Assembly (NCBI RefSeq): GCF_014358075.1
Contig: NZ_JACONT010000006.1
Span: 1 to 64,000 of the forward strand
DNA from: Sphingomonas albertensis
Lineage (GTDB): Bacteria > Pseudomonadota > Alphaproteobacteria > Sphingomonadales > Sphingomonadaceae
Direction of reading: 5' to 3'
Length of the DNA: 64,000 nt
Of this stretch, positions 35,877-44,092 are shown in pieces (position 1 is the first letter of the stretch; each line of letters opens with the position of its first letter). Below the pieces are notes generated by a model, which ran no database searches, was not told the origin of the DNA, and saw only the letters and a list, made by a program, of their open reading frames with translations. A program made the position numbers and the translations under genes.

Positions 35877-36647
35877 ATGCAGACGCTCGCGCCCCACCCC
35901 GCCCCGACCGCCACCAGTTCGCCCGCGATCGGCATCTACGGCAGCGCCGGACGCATGGGCCGCGCGATCGTCGATGCGATCGAAGCGGCGGGCGCGTCGC
36001 TCGCCGGCGGCGTCGATGCCGGCGAAGACCCCGCCCCGCTCGCACGGACCGCCAACGTGCTGGTCGATTTCTCGACCCCCTCCGCGGTCGAAGCACATCT
36101 CGCCGCCGCGCGCGCCGCTGGTACCGCTATCGTGATCGGCACGACCGGCCTGTCGCCGCAGCACCAGTCGATGATCGACGCCGCCGCCGCCGACATCGCG
36201 ATCCTCCAGACCGGCAACACCTCGCTCGGCGTGACCCTGCTCGGCATCCTGGTCCGCGAGGCCGCCGCGCGGCTTGGCGCCGACTGGGACGTCGAGATCG
36301 TCGAGATGCATCACAAGCACAAGGTCGATGCGCCGTCGGGCACCGCGCTGCTGCTGGGCGACGCCGCAGCCAAGGGCCGCGGCTCGTCGCTCGCCGAACT
36401 CCGGGTCGACAGCCGCGCCGGCCTGGTCGGCGCACGCACCGAAGGCACGATCGGCTTCGCCAGCTTGCGCGGCGGATCGGTGATCGGCGACCATAGCGTG
36501 ATCTTCGCAGGCGAAGGCGAGCGGATCGAACTCAACCACCGCGGCGACGATCGCTCGATCTTCGCACGCGGCGCGGTCCGTGCGGCGATCTGGCTCGCGG
36601 GACAACCTGCCGGCCGCTACCGGATGGGCGACGTGCTCGGACTGTAA
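35877..36647 (+). CDS. dapB: 4-hydroxy-tetrahydrodipicolinate reductase
   Basis: This 256-residue enzyme catalyses the NAD(P)H-dependent step of lysine and diaminopimelate synthesis. The Rossmann dinucleotide motif is IGIYGSAGRMGRAI. The substrate loop EMHHKHKVDAPSGTA carries the conserved HHxxKxDAPSGT signature, and GTTGLSPQ and FASLRGGSVIGDHSV are further family landmarks. The N-terminus has about 16 extra residues before the fold, so the start could be later. It is followed closely by nth and lies after a 117-nt gap. Confidence 0.95.
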   Translation: MQTLAPHPAPTATSSPAIGIYGSAGRMGRAIVDAIEAAGASLAGGVDAGEDPAPLARTANVLVDFSTPSAVEAHLAAARAAGTAIVIGTTGLSPQHQSMIDAAAADIAILQTGNTSLGVTLLGILVREAAARLGADWDVEIVEMHHKHKVDAPSGTALLLGDAAAKGRGSSLAELRVDSRAGLVGARTEGTIGFASLRGGSVIGDHSVIFAGEGERIELNHRGDDRSIFARGAVRAAIWLAGQPAGRYRMGDVLGL

Positions 36648-36651
36648 GGCA

Positions 36652-37353
36652 GTGAAGAGGGCCGACGTCATCGAGTTCTACGCGCGCCTGGCCGAAGCCG
36701 ACCCGCACCCCGAGACCGAACTCGAATTCGTCAATCCGTACACGCTCGTCGTCGCGGTGGCCTTGTCTGCACAAGCCACCGACATCGGCGTCAACAAGGC
36801 GACGCGCGCGCTGTTCCGCGAGGTCGACACGCCCAAGAAGATGGTCGCGCTCGGGCTCGACGAGCTGAAGCGCCACATCAAGACGATCGGGCTGTTCAAC
36901 ACCAAGGCGAAGAACGTCATCGCGCTCTCGCAGATGCTGATCGACGATTACGGCGGCGAAGTCCCGAACGACCGCGCCGCCTTGGAGCGCCTGCCCGGCG
37001 TCGGACGCAAGACCGCGAACGTGGTACTGAACGTCGCGTTCGGCGCGGAGACCTTCGCGGTCGACACGCACATCTTCCGCGTCGGCAACCGCACCGGCCT
37101 CGCCCGCGGCAAGACTCCGCTCGCGGTCGAACTGAAACTCGACAAGGCCACGCCGCAACCGTTCCGCCTGCACGCGCATCACTGGCTGATCCTGCACGGC
37201 CGCTATGTCTGCAAGGCGCGGACGCCCGAATGCTGGCGCTGCATCGTCAGCGATCTCTGCGCGTACAAGCCGAAGACGCCGCCACCGAAGAGCAAATCGG
37301 CGACGCCTGTATCACCGGAAGCGCTCGCCGATCCGACACCCGGGGAGCCCTGA
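36652..37353 (+). CDS. nth: Endonuclease III (DNA glycosylase/AP lyase)
   Basis: This 233-residue base-excision enzyme removes oxidised pyrimidines. Visible parts are the helix-hairpin-helix LERLPGVGRKTANVVLN with catalytic Lys, the catalytic Asp in FAVDTHIFRV, and the iron-sulfur loop C-x6-C-x2-C-x5-C (CKARTPECWRCIVSDLC). The start is the GTG at 36652, 5 nt after the dapB stop; the preceding open frame overlaps dapB and is not real. The C-terminus is extended by a Pro/Lys-rich tail. Confidence 0.95.
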   Translation: MKRADVIEFYARLAEADPHPETELEFVNPYTLVVAVALSAQATDIGVNKATRALFREVDTPKKMVALGLDELKRHIKTIGLFNTKAKNVIALSQMLIDDYGGEVPNDRAALERLPGVGRKTANVVLNVAFGAETFAVDTHIFRVGNRTGLARGKTPLAVELKLDKATPQPFRLHAHHWLILHGRYVCKARTPECWRCIVSDLCAYKPKTPPPKSKSATPVSPEALADPTPGEP

Positions 37354-37404
37354 ACACGAAAACGTCTGGCGCACCCCGTTTCGCTTTGCTAGGCGAGCCA
37401 TCCG

Positions 37405-37481
<77 letters not shown>

Positions 37482-37485
37482 AACT

Positions 37486-38592
37486 TCACTTATTTTCCCC
37501 TAATTTCAACGCCTTAGCGGCATCTTTGGCTAACCTTTCCGCAAGGTTAGCCAGAAGCTTGTCGGCGGCGGTGTCTGAAAGCGTGCGCTGGTCGGCTGCT
37601 GCGGTGTAGCGCGCGACCTCGCTGTCGGTCGTGTGACCGGTCCAGGCCTTGATCTCTTGGTTCGAGCAACCTGCCTCGGCGAATCGCCGCGCGGCGGCCT
37701 TGCGAAGGCCGTGAGCCGAGCAGTTCGGCAAGCCGGCCTCGTCACACCATTGGCGAAATTTGTTGCCGAAACCCTTTACCGAGAATTGCTTGCCGAATTC
37801 GGTGACGACAAAGAACGCGCCTACCGTCGGCGTTGCGAGGATCGATTCCGCCAAGCCGGGCATGATCGGCAGCGACACGAAGACTTTCGTCTTTTCCTGA
37901 GTCAGTTCGAGCCGGGTGTCATGGACGCTGGCCGGACCCATCTTGCGAGCGTCACCGCCGCGCTGGCCCGTCCAGATCATCAGGTCGAACGCAAGGCGCG
38001 CGACCGTACCGATCGGATGGCGCCGTTCGTAAGCCGCGATCTCTTCCTCGGTCCAACTGTGGAACCCTCCGCCGCTAACCTTGAAGGGACGCGTGACGAT
38101 GACCGGGTTCGTGCCGGCCATGCCGATGCGCATGGCGAACTTCATCAGCGCAGAGAGCCGTTTGCGGAGCATGTTCGCAGACGTCCGGTGCGGCAGGAGT
38201 TCCGCAAGCATCGCCTCGACATGACGCGGCTGCAGCTCACGCACCATGATCTCGCCGTAACGCCGCCCCTTGCGCGTCCGCGAACGCCAGCGCTCGAGCG
38301 TTCCCCGATAGACAACGCGCGTACGCTCGCCTGGATCGAGGAAATCCGGCGAGCGATAATAGCGGGAAAGCAGGTCGTCGAACGTCCCGACGGCAGCACG
38401 GTTGGCGCCGACTTCGATCTCCGGGGCGCTAACGCCGTCGTTGCACGCACGCAGCTCTGCGAGAAACGCCTCGGTCCCGGGCTCGTTCTTGAAATAGTAG
38501 GTGACGAAGCCGGTGCGACGATACCGGTAATGAGCCTTACCGTGCCGATCACGAAACGTGCTGACATGCTTCGGTAGCCAACGCCGCTTCAT
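37486..38592 (-). CDS. int: Prophage tyrosine-family integrase
   Basis: This 368-residue site-specific recombinase has an N-terminal SAM-like DNA-binding domain (about residues 60-170) and a catalytic domain with the Arg box (MIWTGQRGGDARKM), AHGLRKAAARRF (H-x-x-R), a GHTTDSEV box and the nucleophile Tyr in VARYTAA. Standing right at tRNA-Arg with its 3' end towards the tRNA, it defines the left prophage end. Its ATG overlaps the stop of a small upstream gene (ATGA), so it is the last gene of the early operon. Confidence 0.94.
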   Translation of the reverse strand: MKRRWLPKHVSTFRDRHGKAHYRYRRTGFVTYYFKNEPGTEAFLAELRACNDGVSAPEIEVGANRAAVGTFDDLLSRYYRSPDFLDPGERTRVVYRGTLERWRSRTRKGRRYGEIMVRELQPRHVEAMLAELLPHRTSANMLRKRLSALMKFAMRIGMAGTNPVIVTRPFKVSGGGFHSWTEEEIAAYERRHPIGTVARLAFDLMIWTGQRGGDARKMGPASVHDTRLELTQEKTKVFVSLPIMPGLAESILATPTVGAFFVVTEFGKQFSVKGFGNKFRQWCDEAGLPNCSAHGLRKAAARRFAEAGCSNQEIKAWTGHTTDSEVARYTAAADQRTLSDTAADKLLANLAERLAKDAAKALKLGENK

Positions 38593-38759
38593 GCAAACAT
38601 CTCGTCTAAGCTGTTGGCGCCTGCGGGCACGATATCCCTGCCCGTCGTGACAACGATCCGGCCGGGCTCGATCTCAACCCGAACGGGGATGCCGACTTTC
38701 TCCGCAGCGCGAAGAACACGCGCAAGATCAGCTTGTCGGATCAGGGCGCGCGCGCTCAT
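38589..38759 (-). CDS. Small prophage protein, possible excision or recombination partner
   Basis: This 56-residue frame starts MSARALIRQADLARVLRAAE and ends ...NSLDEMFA. ATGA overlaps on both sides (with the gene above and with int) show it is a real translated gene although short. The N-terminal half looks like a helix pair and the second half like two beta strands (VRVEIEP, RIVVTTG). Small proteins in this place are common beside phage integrases. No family is assigned; an excisionase-like role is only a guess. Confidence 0.7.
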   Translation of the reverse strand: MSARALIRQADLARVLRAAEKVGIPVRVEIEPGRIVVTTGRDIVPAGANSLDEMFA

Positions 38760-39106
38760 TCAGCAGTTCCCATGCATTTGGCTTGAGGTTCGATCCCATC
38801 ACGTAGCTTGCGGGCATGATCGAGCATCTTCTTGCCGCGTGTTTCGAGCGTGCTTGCCGCCAACGTCAGGTCCAAGTTTGACACGCCACGCTCAGCGTTT
38901 AACTTGTAGTTCAGCGAGCGAACGGTGATGCCTAGAGCGCTCGCCAGCCTGCCCTTACCGCCGAGGATTTCGAACGCGGTTTGCATGCCCACCATCCGCC
39001 ATATCTCGATCGGATAGCCCCGCTGTTCCCGCATTGGGGAACAGTTGATTGACTGTGAAAACACCGGGGCCTCGCGAGCATCATTGTGCGAAGCGCTGAT
39101 CATCAT
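38756..39106 (-). CDS. Prophage helix-turn-helix-like protein
   Basis: This 116-residue protein has a probable HTH in its central part (GGKGRLASALGITVRSLNYKLN, about residues 49-70), followed by a helical C-terminus rich in basic residues (TRGKKMLDHARKLRDG). It is probably a small DNA-binding regulator of the phage. The start at 39106 overlaps the upstream stop (ATGA); an internal ATG at about 38995 would still keep the HTH. It is part of the minus-strand early operon. Confidence 0.65.
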   Translation of the reverse strand: MMISASHNDAREAPVFSQSINCSPMREQRGYPIEIWRMVGMQTAFEILGGKGRLASALGITVRSLNYKLNAERGVSNLDLTLAASTLETRGKKMLDHARKLRDGIEPQAKCMGTAE

Positions 39107-39324
39107 GAATGACCCTGCTTTTGGATGCGTTGATGACGACTGCCATTCGTCGAAGGGTGTGAAATGCCGTCCGACACTTGCAGCGGCAGTTCGATCTCAC
39201 CGAGGGCAAGCCTGACGATGCGCGGCCACTGCGGAATTAGGCTGTTGGCAATGGCGCCAGCCGCGGTCGCACCGGAGGCGACGAACAGTCCGACACCGAT
39301 GTCGTGAAACAGAGCAACCGACAT
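39103..39324 (-). CDS. Small prophage membrane-associated protein
   Basis: This 73-residue frame starts at ATG 39324, which shares a base with the stop of the previous gene (TAATG). It has one hydrophobic stretch (DIGVGLFVASGATAAGAIANSL) near the N-terminus and a polar His/Gln-rich tail. A longer in-frame opening up to 39735 is Arg/Pro-rich and overlaps other genes, so I reject it. Function unknown. Confidence 0.55.
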   Translation of the reverse strand: MSVALFHDIGVGLFVASGATAAGAIANSLIPQWPRIVRLALGEIELPLQVSDGISHPSTNGSRHQRIQKQGHS

Positions 39325-39482
39325 TACGCGCGCCGATCCGGCATGCCCGCGACGACCATCATGATGGCGACCGGGATCCACACGAAAGCGAACGCAATCA
39401 GCAGGACCACCTTTGCGGTGCGGCGGCGACGCATGCAACGTTCGACCTGGCGCGGCGCCGTCGAAGCGGTGGCGACGTTCAC
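39324..39482 (-). CDS. Small prophage transmembrane protein
   Basis: This 52-residue frame starts at a GTG overlapping the upstream stop (GTGA). It has a basic stretch (CMRRRRTAK) followed by a single transmembrane helix (VVLLIAFAFVWIPVAIMMVVAG), so it should be an inner-membrane peptide with its N-terminus in the cytoplasm. An alternative ATG at 39434 begins at MRRRR. Overlaps on both sides support translation. Function unknown. Confidence 0.55.
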   Translation of the reverse strand: MNVATASTAPRQVERCMRRRRTAKVVLLIAFAFVWIPVAIMMVVAGMPDRRA

Positions 39483-39916
39483 TGGTACACCGTGAGCGGA
39501 AAGGCCGCACCGCTGCAGCGCGTGCAGGTCTTTTCGTCCGCGAACGTGCAAGTGCCGACGTCATCGGGCGCGACGCACGGATCCCAATGACTGCATCCGC
39601 AACCGGCGCAAATTCGCGGATGCGTAGCGGCTGGGCCGTCGCGCAGCTGGAGGTAGACATCGGCGTCGACAGGGTATGCGTCGCGGAGTGCGTGGATCGT
39701 TTCGACATACCGGGCAGCGGCACCGTCGGTTTCAAGCAGGCGGATTAACGCAGCGCCTTTAGCCCGATTATTCGGTGCGATGACTTTGGCGGCGTCTGCT
39801 ACCGAAACGCCAGCGGCGTTTCGGCGGAGACGAAGGTACCCTGCCGGGGTGACCGGCGCGATCGGCGCAGTCTTGAGCGCCAAACAGCGGTGGGTCGACG
39901 ATGATACATGAAGCAT
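39479..39916 (-). CDS. Prophage protein with cysteine cluster
   Basis: This 145-residue protein has a helical N-terminal half (YLRLRRNAAGVSVADAAKVI resembles an HTH arm) and a C-terminal cysteine cluster CAGCGCSHWDPC with two later Cys (CTFADEKTCTRC), likely a metal site. It lies in the early operon 103 nt after the Ogr-like gene. Similar phage proteins are known only as hypothetical. A DNA-binding or regulatory role is an inference. Confidence 0.65.
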   Translation of the reverse strand: MLHVSSSTHRCLALKTAPIAPVTPAGYLRLRRNAAGVSVADAAKVIAPNNRAKGAALIRLLETDGAAARYVETIHALRDAYPVDADVYLQLRDGPAATHPRICAGCGCSHWDPCVAPDDVGTCTFADEKTCTRCSGAAFPLTVYQ

Positions 39917-40019
39917 GGTTCAATCCTCTTCAGGCAAAGGTGTGGCGTCGCCGAAAGCGGGGAGCTTGCGGCCGGGTGTTCAGTCAGCGGGGATGACGGG
40001 CGCGGCGTACCCCGCGGGT

Positions 40020-40358
40020 TCAGCTGGGCGCGGGTCCGATCACGGCCGGCGACGTCGCGACGTCGTCGTTGGCCGGTGTGCGGGTGTCGTCATTCGCCGG
40101 TACCGGTCGGGTCCGACCGACGTTCGGGTTCGAAAAAGGGAGGCGGACCTCCGGGTTCGGACGGGCGCTCGGCACGATCGTGCGGATGACCTGCAGCTCG
40201 GCGACGAACACATGACCGCACTCGTCATTCTCACAGCGATAGCGAATGTGACGAACCGTCGTAGTCAGTGCTGCGCTGTTACGGATGCCAGCCGGACCGT
40301 CGCAATGCGGACAGGAAAGCCCGGGAATTCTGTGCTTGGTAGGCTTCGAAATAGTCAT
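40020..40358 (-). CDS. Ogr/Delta-like zinc-finger late activator
   Basis: This 112-residue protein carries CPHC (about residues 16-19) and CENDEC (about 42-47), followed by GHVFVAELQVIRT. This is the zinc-finger arrangement of the P2 Ogr / P4 Delta late-gene activators. These bind upstream of late operons and recruit RNA polymerase. The C-terminal 50 residues are Pro/Asn-rich and longer than in Ogr. Unlike P2, where ogr follows D, here it sits in the early operon. ATGA overlap with the upstream gene. Confidence 0.75.
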   Translation of the reverse strand: MTISKPTKHRIPGLSCPHCDGPAGIRNSAALTTTVRHIRYRCENDECGHVFVAELQVIRTIVPSARPNPEVRLPFSNPNVGRTRPVPANDDTRTPANDDVATSPAVIGPAPS

Positions 40359-40849
40359 TGGGTCCCCCCGGTGTTCCCCGAGTGCGACCCCGCGCCGAAC
40401 CGGAAGAATTTGGGTAGGCGTCGCATGAGCGCGCCAAGTGCCGTCTCAACGTCCTGCGCCTCGACCAGCGCACGACTATGGGCGTGCGGGGAGGCACCGG
40501 GTTGACCGGCTTCAATAAGGGCTGCACTGAGTTCGCCGGCTTCGCGAACGAACTTGGCGGTGTCGGCAGCGAGCGCCCGGTAACAGGCAATCTCGCTGGA
40601 ATATTCGACGTCGACCGCGAACGCGAGTGCCTGGGCATAGGGTGCATATTCACCGCCGGCTGCGAGATACGCGGCATCGAGCGCAGCCGCTTGGTGCAGC
40701 ATCGGCGTCGTCTTGCAGTTCGGCTGGCTCCAGTACCGGATCGTACGCGTCGACCGCTTGACGATCTTCCTCATGGCCTCCCAGCTCAGCAAACCAGCGA
40801 TCGTCGTCGTTGCCTGCGCGAACGTTTTAGGCGGGCGCGCGATCGTCAT
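40355..40849 (-). CDS. Prophage early-operon protein, regulator-like
   Basis: This 164-residue protein has an N-terminal segment (SWEAMRKIVKRSTRTIRYWSQ, about residues 22-42) that could be a helix-turn-helix, then a long Ala-rich helical region. Overlaps with both neighbours by ATGA show a tightly coupled early operon. No named family is recognised; a phage regulator of the CII kind is possible by position. Confidence 0.6.
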   Translation of the reverse strand: MTIARPPKTFAQATTTIAGLLSWEAMRKIVKRSTRTIRYWSQPNCKTTPMLHQAAALDAAYLAAGGEYAPYAQALAFAVDVEYSSEIACYRALAADTAKFVREAGELSAALIEAGQPGASPHAHSRALVEAQDVETALGALMRRLPKFFRFGAGSHSGNTGGTQ

Positions 40850-41205
40850 GCTCCTGCCCGCTTCAAAACCGGCAATCGATCGAAAGCGACGGATGCGTGA
40901 GTCGCGCCGTATAGATGCGGCATGGCGTTAGCAGGGAGAGGTGGGCGACCGATGCTGATTAATGCGGCAACCGCGTCACGGGGTATTGTATGATCAGGCC
41001 AATTCGCAGGTACCCGAAACCACGAAGCGAACTTTTCCAGATTGGTGACGGAGAAGGTCTTTCCGTCGCGCAACCGGGTGAAAAATGCGCCGCTGCTCAC
41101 GACAATCGTTGCAACTCGCGACAGCGATTTGCCACCCCAGCGGGCGACTTCGGCATCGTACGAGTCGGCGATCGTTCGCAATGCGTTCTGGTATGCAGCG
41201 CTCAT
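40846..41205 (-). CDS. First gene of the prophage early operon, Cro-like candidate
   Basis: This 119-residue protein is the first minus-strand gene after the operator and is divergent from the repressor. The middle (ATIVVSSGAFFTRLRDGKTFSVTNLEKFASWF, in pieces of an HTH) looks like a DNA-binding helix pair that contacts operator DNA and counts the LEKFASWF helix after it, a layout seen in small phage regulators. Its place matches Cro or Cox in other temperate phages. That role is an inference from position. Confidence 0.65.
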   Translation of the reverse strand: MSAAYQNALRTIADSYDAEVARWGGKSLSRVATIVVSSGAFFTRLRDGKTFSVTNLEKFASWFRVPANWPDHTIPRDAVAALISIGRPPLPANAMPHLYGATHASVAFDRLPVLKRAGA

Positions 41206-41210
41206 GACGC

Positions 41211-41250
41211 ATATTTACGTCACATTTGCGGCACCCGTCAACGTAAATAT
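41211..41250. promoter_or_regulatory. Divergent early operator with inverted repeat
   Basis: ATATTTACGT (41211-41220) and ACGTAAATAT (41241-41250) form a perfect 10-nt inverted repeat with a 20-nt spacer between the divergent early gene and repressor gene. The A/T-rich arms stand out from the GC-rich surroundings. ATGCGTCA also repeats directly at about 41264-41280. This is the likely repressor-binding switch region. Confidence 0.7.
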
Positions 41251-41290
41251 TCCGCATGCCATGCGTCACTTCATGCGTCATGAGTGCAGC

Positions 41291-42016
41291 ATGAGAAAGA
41301 ACGTACCTGACGTGTTGAAAGAGCGACTCTCGGCGAAGATTGCCGAGAAGAATATGTCAGCTCGTGAGGTGTCGATTGCGGCCTTGAACAAGCCAGACGC
41401 TATTCGCGCGATCCTGGCTGGCCATATGCCGGGGCTCGACCGGCTCGATGCGATTGCAGATATCCTCGACACAACTTCCGATTGGCTGCTCGGACGCGAT
41501 CAGGGTATTGAACGCACGATCCCGGCGGACGGCCATACAACTCTAGAAGCGCTTCGACGGCTTCCCAAGACGTTGCCCATCTATGGCACAGCGCTCGGTG
41601 CCGACCTGGAATTCGACGGTTGCAACGGGATCGTAGTAACTGTCGAGCAAACAGAGGTGCATATGTCCGCACCCCTTGATTTTATGACTCGGCCGATCGG
41701 CGTCACCGGCAGGCCCGACCTCTACGTCGTCTCGGTATCGGGGCACTCGATGGAGCCGCGATTTGATGCGGGAAGCCGTGTTCTCGTCGATCCTAAGCGG
41801 TCGCCCGGCGTTGGTGATGACGTGGTGGTGCAGTTGCGCGGTCCAACATTTGACGGCGAAGAGATCCGTCACGTCCTAATTAAGCAGTTGGTGCGGCGGC
41901 GCCCAACCGTTGTGATTCTTCGACAGTTCAACCCTGCCGCAGAGTTCGAAGTCCCGAATGAGCAGGTGTCGTCTGTCCATCGGGTGATGCCGTGGGATGA
42001 GGCGATGGGATACTAG
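41291..42016 (+). CDS. LexA/CI-like S24 prophage repressor
   Basis: This 241-residue repressor has an N-terminal HTH domain (VLKERLSAKIAEKNMSARE, with ALNKPDAIRAILAG as recognition region) and a C-terminal S24 peptidase-like domain. The Ser nucleophile is Ser153 in SGHSMEPRF and Lys198 (VLIKQL) is the probable base. The cleavage region reads YGTALGADL; a classical Ala-Gly pair is not seen, so SOS cleavage is uncertain. I use ATG 41291 (MRKNVPD); ATG 41273 adds six residues. It should hold the early operon shut. Confidence 0.87.
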   Translation: MRKNVPDVLKERLSAKIAEKNMSAREVSIAALNKPDAIRAILAGHMPGLDRLDAIADILDTTSDWLLGRDQGIERTIPADGHTTLEALRRLPKTLPIYGTALGADLEFDGCNGIVVTVEQTEVHMSAPLDFMTRPIGVTGRPDLYVVSVSGHSMEPRFDAGSRVLVDPKRSPGVGDDVVVQLRGPTFDGEEIRHVLIKQLVRRRPTVVILRQFNPAAEFEVPNEQVSSVHRVMPWDEAMGY

Positions 42017-42199
42017 CGGGCATTAGCGGAATGGCCGGGATGGGAAGGAAAGCGGAACGGCGGCTTTCGGGAATGCGGAGGACAATAACCGACACTGCGA
42101 GGTTGTCCTTTTTTCCAACGGCTACCTCCGTCTCCGCTCGCAGCGCACGGCACCGGTTTTAGCTGTCGGGAGAGTTCCTTGCTTATCGTCGGTCGCAGC
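42017..42199. other. Intergenic gap between convergent repressor and RT genes
   Basis: No supported gene is seen. The base composition changes from GC-rich to AT-richer across this segment, marking the left edge of the RT/SLATT cargo. Confidence 0.5.
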
Positions 42200-43531
42200 T
42201 CAAGACAGCGCAGCCAACACGTCTGCCTCAAGGTCTGACACCTCTCGGGCGATGAGCTTATCGAACTGTTCGTCGATAAATTCCGCATTCCTTGCTTCGA
42301 CTTCCGCTAGAGTCTTATCGGTTAGCAATGCGATCGTTTGCGCCTTTTCCGACCGGGTGTAGGTGTCGAAGTTAGGAATATAGCGCGAGGCCTCTCCGAA
42401 ATAGCGAATTTCATGATAACTTCTTAGGAAGGTAGCTTGACCACCTAATACAGATCTGAGCTTCAACCGAGTCATCTGTTGTACAACAAACTTATCCAAC
42501 CGGGCTAGTTGCCCTAAATTCTCTGTCTGGGAGAAAAACATTAGCCATCCACGCCTGCGCCCATCAATGAAGCAGCCGGTTATCCTAAGGTTAAGTTTGA
42601 ATAGCGTCTTTTCCATAGATTTAGAAAATCGAAAAGATGTTAGAACCTTCAATAGGTTGCCAAACATCTTTTTATAGGAAGACGCCCGTATTCCAATGTC
42701 ATCCTTGCTTATTCGGTAACCGAGATAATCAACGCCTTCCGATATTCGTTTCTCTTCGGTCTTACCAGGCACACCTAATGGATGTGGCTTAAGCAAAAGA
42801 GCATTTAATTGCGTAAACAGGCTTATATAGCGTTTATTTATTTCTTGCGAAGGGGCGACGACTAATATGTCGTCGACATATCGATGGTAGATACCTTGCT
42901 TACGTTGTTCGGCATCGAACTCGGACAAATATATTGCGGATAGAATATTCGAGATACTAAGGCCCTGCGGCACGCCAATCGTATTAATTTTACCGGATCG
43001 CCGTATAGCCGTAGGATTTCGGATCGCAGATAATATCAACGTGACCAAAAATGGTTCAGCGCCCGCTTTTACAAGGGCATTGGTAAGCAGTTCGTGATTT
43101 ATAGTCGGGAAAAAGTCTCGAACATCCATGCGTAAAAATGATAGTGGCTCGTCCGATCCCCTGACATGTTTTGCAATAGCCTTCACATGCGCATGAGGCG
43201 GCATGGCGTGCGCATGAGGAGCAAGCACTGACAAACAGTTACAAATTGATCTTAGGGTTAGTCGATCGCGTACCGTAGGAATCGAAAGCTGCCGTGGCAG
43301 TTTTGATGCACCCCGTGAGATAAGCTTCTCTCGGTATCCAGTAAAACCATATAGCGATGAGAAAACCTTCTGCTCGATGATGGATACTTCTGCATCTATT
43401 GATTTACTAAAGTGATTAAGCCTTACGCCGTCCAGTCCAACCGCGCGTGATTTCGTAACATGCCCATCGAATGTTGCCTTGAGCGCATCGGCGGTAAAAA
43501 ATATACGCTGATCCACAGCCGTTAGGTGCAC
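42200..43531 (-). CDS. Reverse transcriptase, defence-type
   Basis: This 443-residue protein has a full RT fold: AVGLDGVRLNHF (motif 0, about 30-41), IPTVRDRLTLRSI (motif 1), RMDVRDFFPTIN with the catalytic Asp136 and Asp139, VPQGLSISNILSAIYL (about 188-201), the catalytic YVDD (218-221), and VDYLGYRIS. A C-terminal region of about 170 residues has ITGCFIDGRRRGWLMFFSQ. There is no maturase or endonuclease domain, so it is not a mobile intron RT. The gene overlaps the SLATT-like gene by 10 nt and is AT-richer than the phage genes around it. RTs of this kind paired with SLATT proteins are predicted defence systems. Confidence 0.9.
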   Translation of the reverse strand: MHLTAVDQRIFFTADALKATFDGHVTKSRAVGLDGVRLNHFSKSIDAEVSIIEQKVFSSLYGFTGYREKLISRGASKLPRQLSIPTVRDRLTLRSICNCLSVLAPHAHAMPPHAHVKAIAKHVRGSDEPLSFLRMDVRDFFPTINHELLTNALVKAGAEPFLVTLILSAIRNPTAIRRSGKINTIGVPQGLSISNILSAIYLSEFDAEQRKQGIYHRYVDDILVVAPSQEINKRYISLFTQLNALLLKPHPLGVPGKTEEKRISEGVDYLGYRISKDDIGIRASSYKKMFGNLLKVLTSFRFSKSMEKTLFKLNLRITGCFIDGRRRGWLMFFSQTENLGQLARLDKFVVQQMTRLKLRSVLGGQATFLRSYHEIRYFGEASRYIPNFDTYTRSEKAQTIALLTDKTLAEVEARNAEFIDEQFDKLIAREVSDLEADVLAALS

Positions 43532-44079
43532 ATAAACGCTACGGGTGGCGCTAAGAAAAGCGCAGCGGTAATGATCCAGGCCGCCAGTCTTCTAGCGATC
43601 TGCGTCGCAACGAGGAGGACGGTAACGGGTATCAAACCGTTGGAATTGCTCACGCGCTGATTTCGTAGCCATCCATCGAAAATAACGCGATCGTTATCGC
43701 TAGTCGAATGATTCGGATAGTGATCTAACAAATCATGGTAAGTAGACAATCGGTTTGCTGCGTCCTTATTCCGATACAACGATTGTAATTTTAGGTAACA
43801 TTCGCGGTACGTACTCGCTCGCTCCTCAAACTTGAACCCTGAAATAACGAGCGACAAGCCGAACGTCAGCACCGATAAAATAATACCGAGATTAGCAGCA
43901 TCAACGTCGCCGATGGCACCACCAATTTTAGACTGATAAACACTAAAAACGATAGACCAGAAAGCATACCACGTTAGCAAAAGGTGACTTATTAGCGCAT
44001 ACGCTCTCAATCGTCGCTCTGAATTTATTCTAGCCTTAGCGGTAAGCCATAAGGGAGCTAGTTCATTACTATCACTCAT
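43522..44079 (-). CDS. SLATT-like two-helix membrane protein
   Basis: This 185-residue protein (MSDSNELAP start) has two close hydrophobic helices (LISHLLLTWYAFWSIVFSVY and ANLGIILSVLTFGLSLVISG), then a conserved amphipathic region (FEERASTYRECYLKLQSLYR) and a third C-terminal hydrophobic segment. This layout matches the SLATT superfamily, predicted pore-forming effectors; the SLATT_5 subfamily is known to be coupled to reverse transcriptases. The ATG at 44079 has CGGAG before it; the open frame to 44118 has no better site. It is co-transcribed with the RT and lies 13 nt after a structured RNA. Confidence 0.78.
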   Translation of the reverse strand: MSDSNELAPLWLTAKARINSERRLRAYALISHLLLTWYAFWSIVFSVYQSKIGGAIGDVDAANLGIILSVLTFGLSLVISGFKFEERASTYRECYLKLQSLYRNKDAANRLSTYHDLLDHYPNHSTSDNDRVIFDGWLRNQRVSNSNGLIPVTVLLVATQIARRLAAWIITAALFLAPPVAFMCT

Positions 44080-44092
44080 CGCGACTCCGGGT

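Noticed and set aside
39103-39735. 210-codon minus-strand frame in the early operon
   Set aside because: The upstream two thirds are Arg/Pro-rich and overlap two coupled genes; only the last 73 codons from ATG 39324 are supported.
42013-42288. 91-codon minus-strand frame at the repressor and RT 3' ends
   Set aside because: It overlaps the 3' ends of two real genes and has no ribosome site or recognisable motif.
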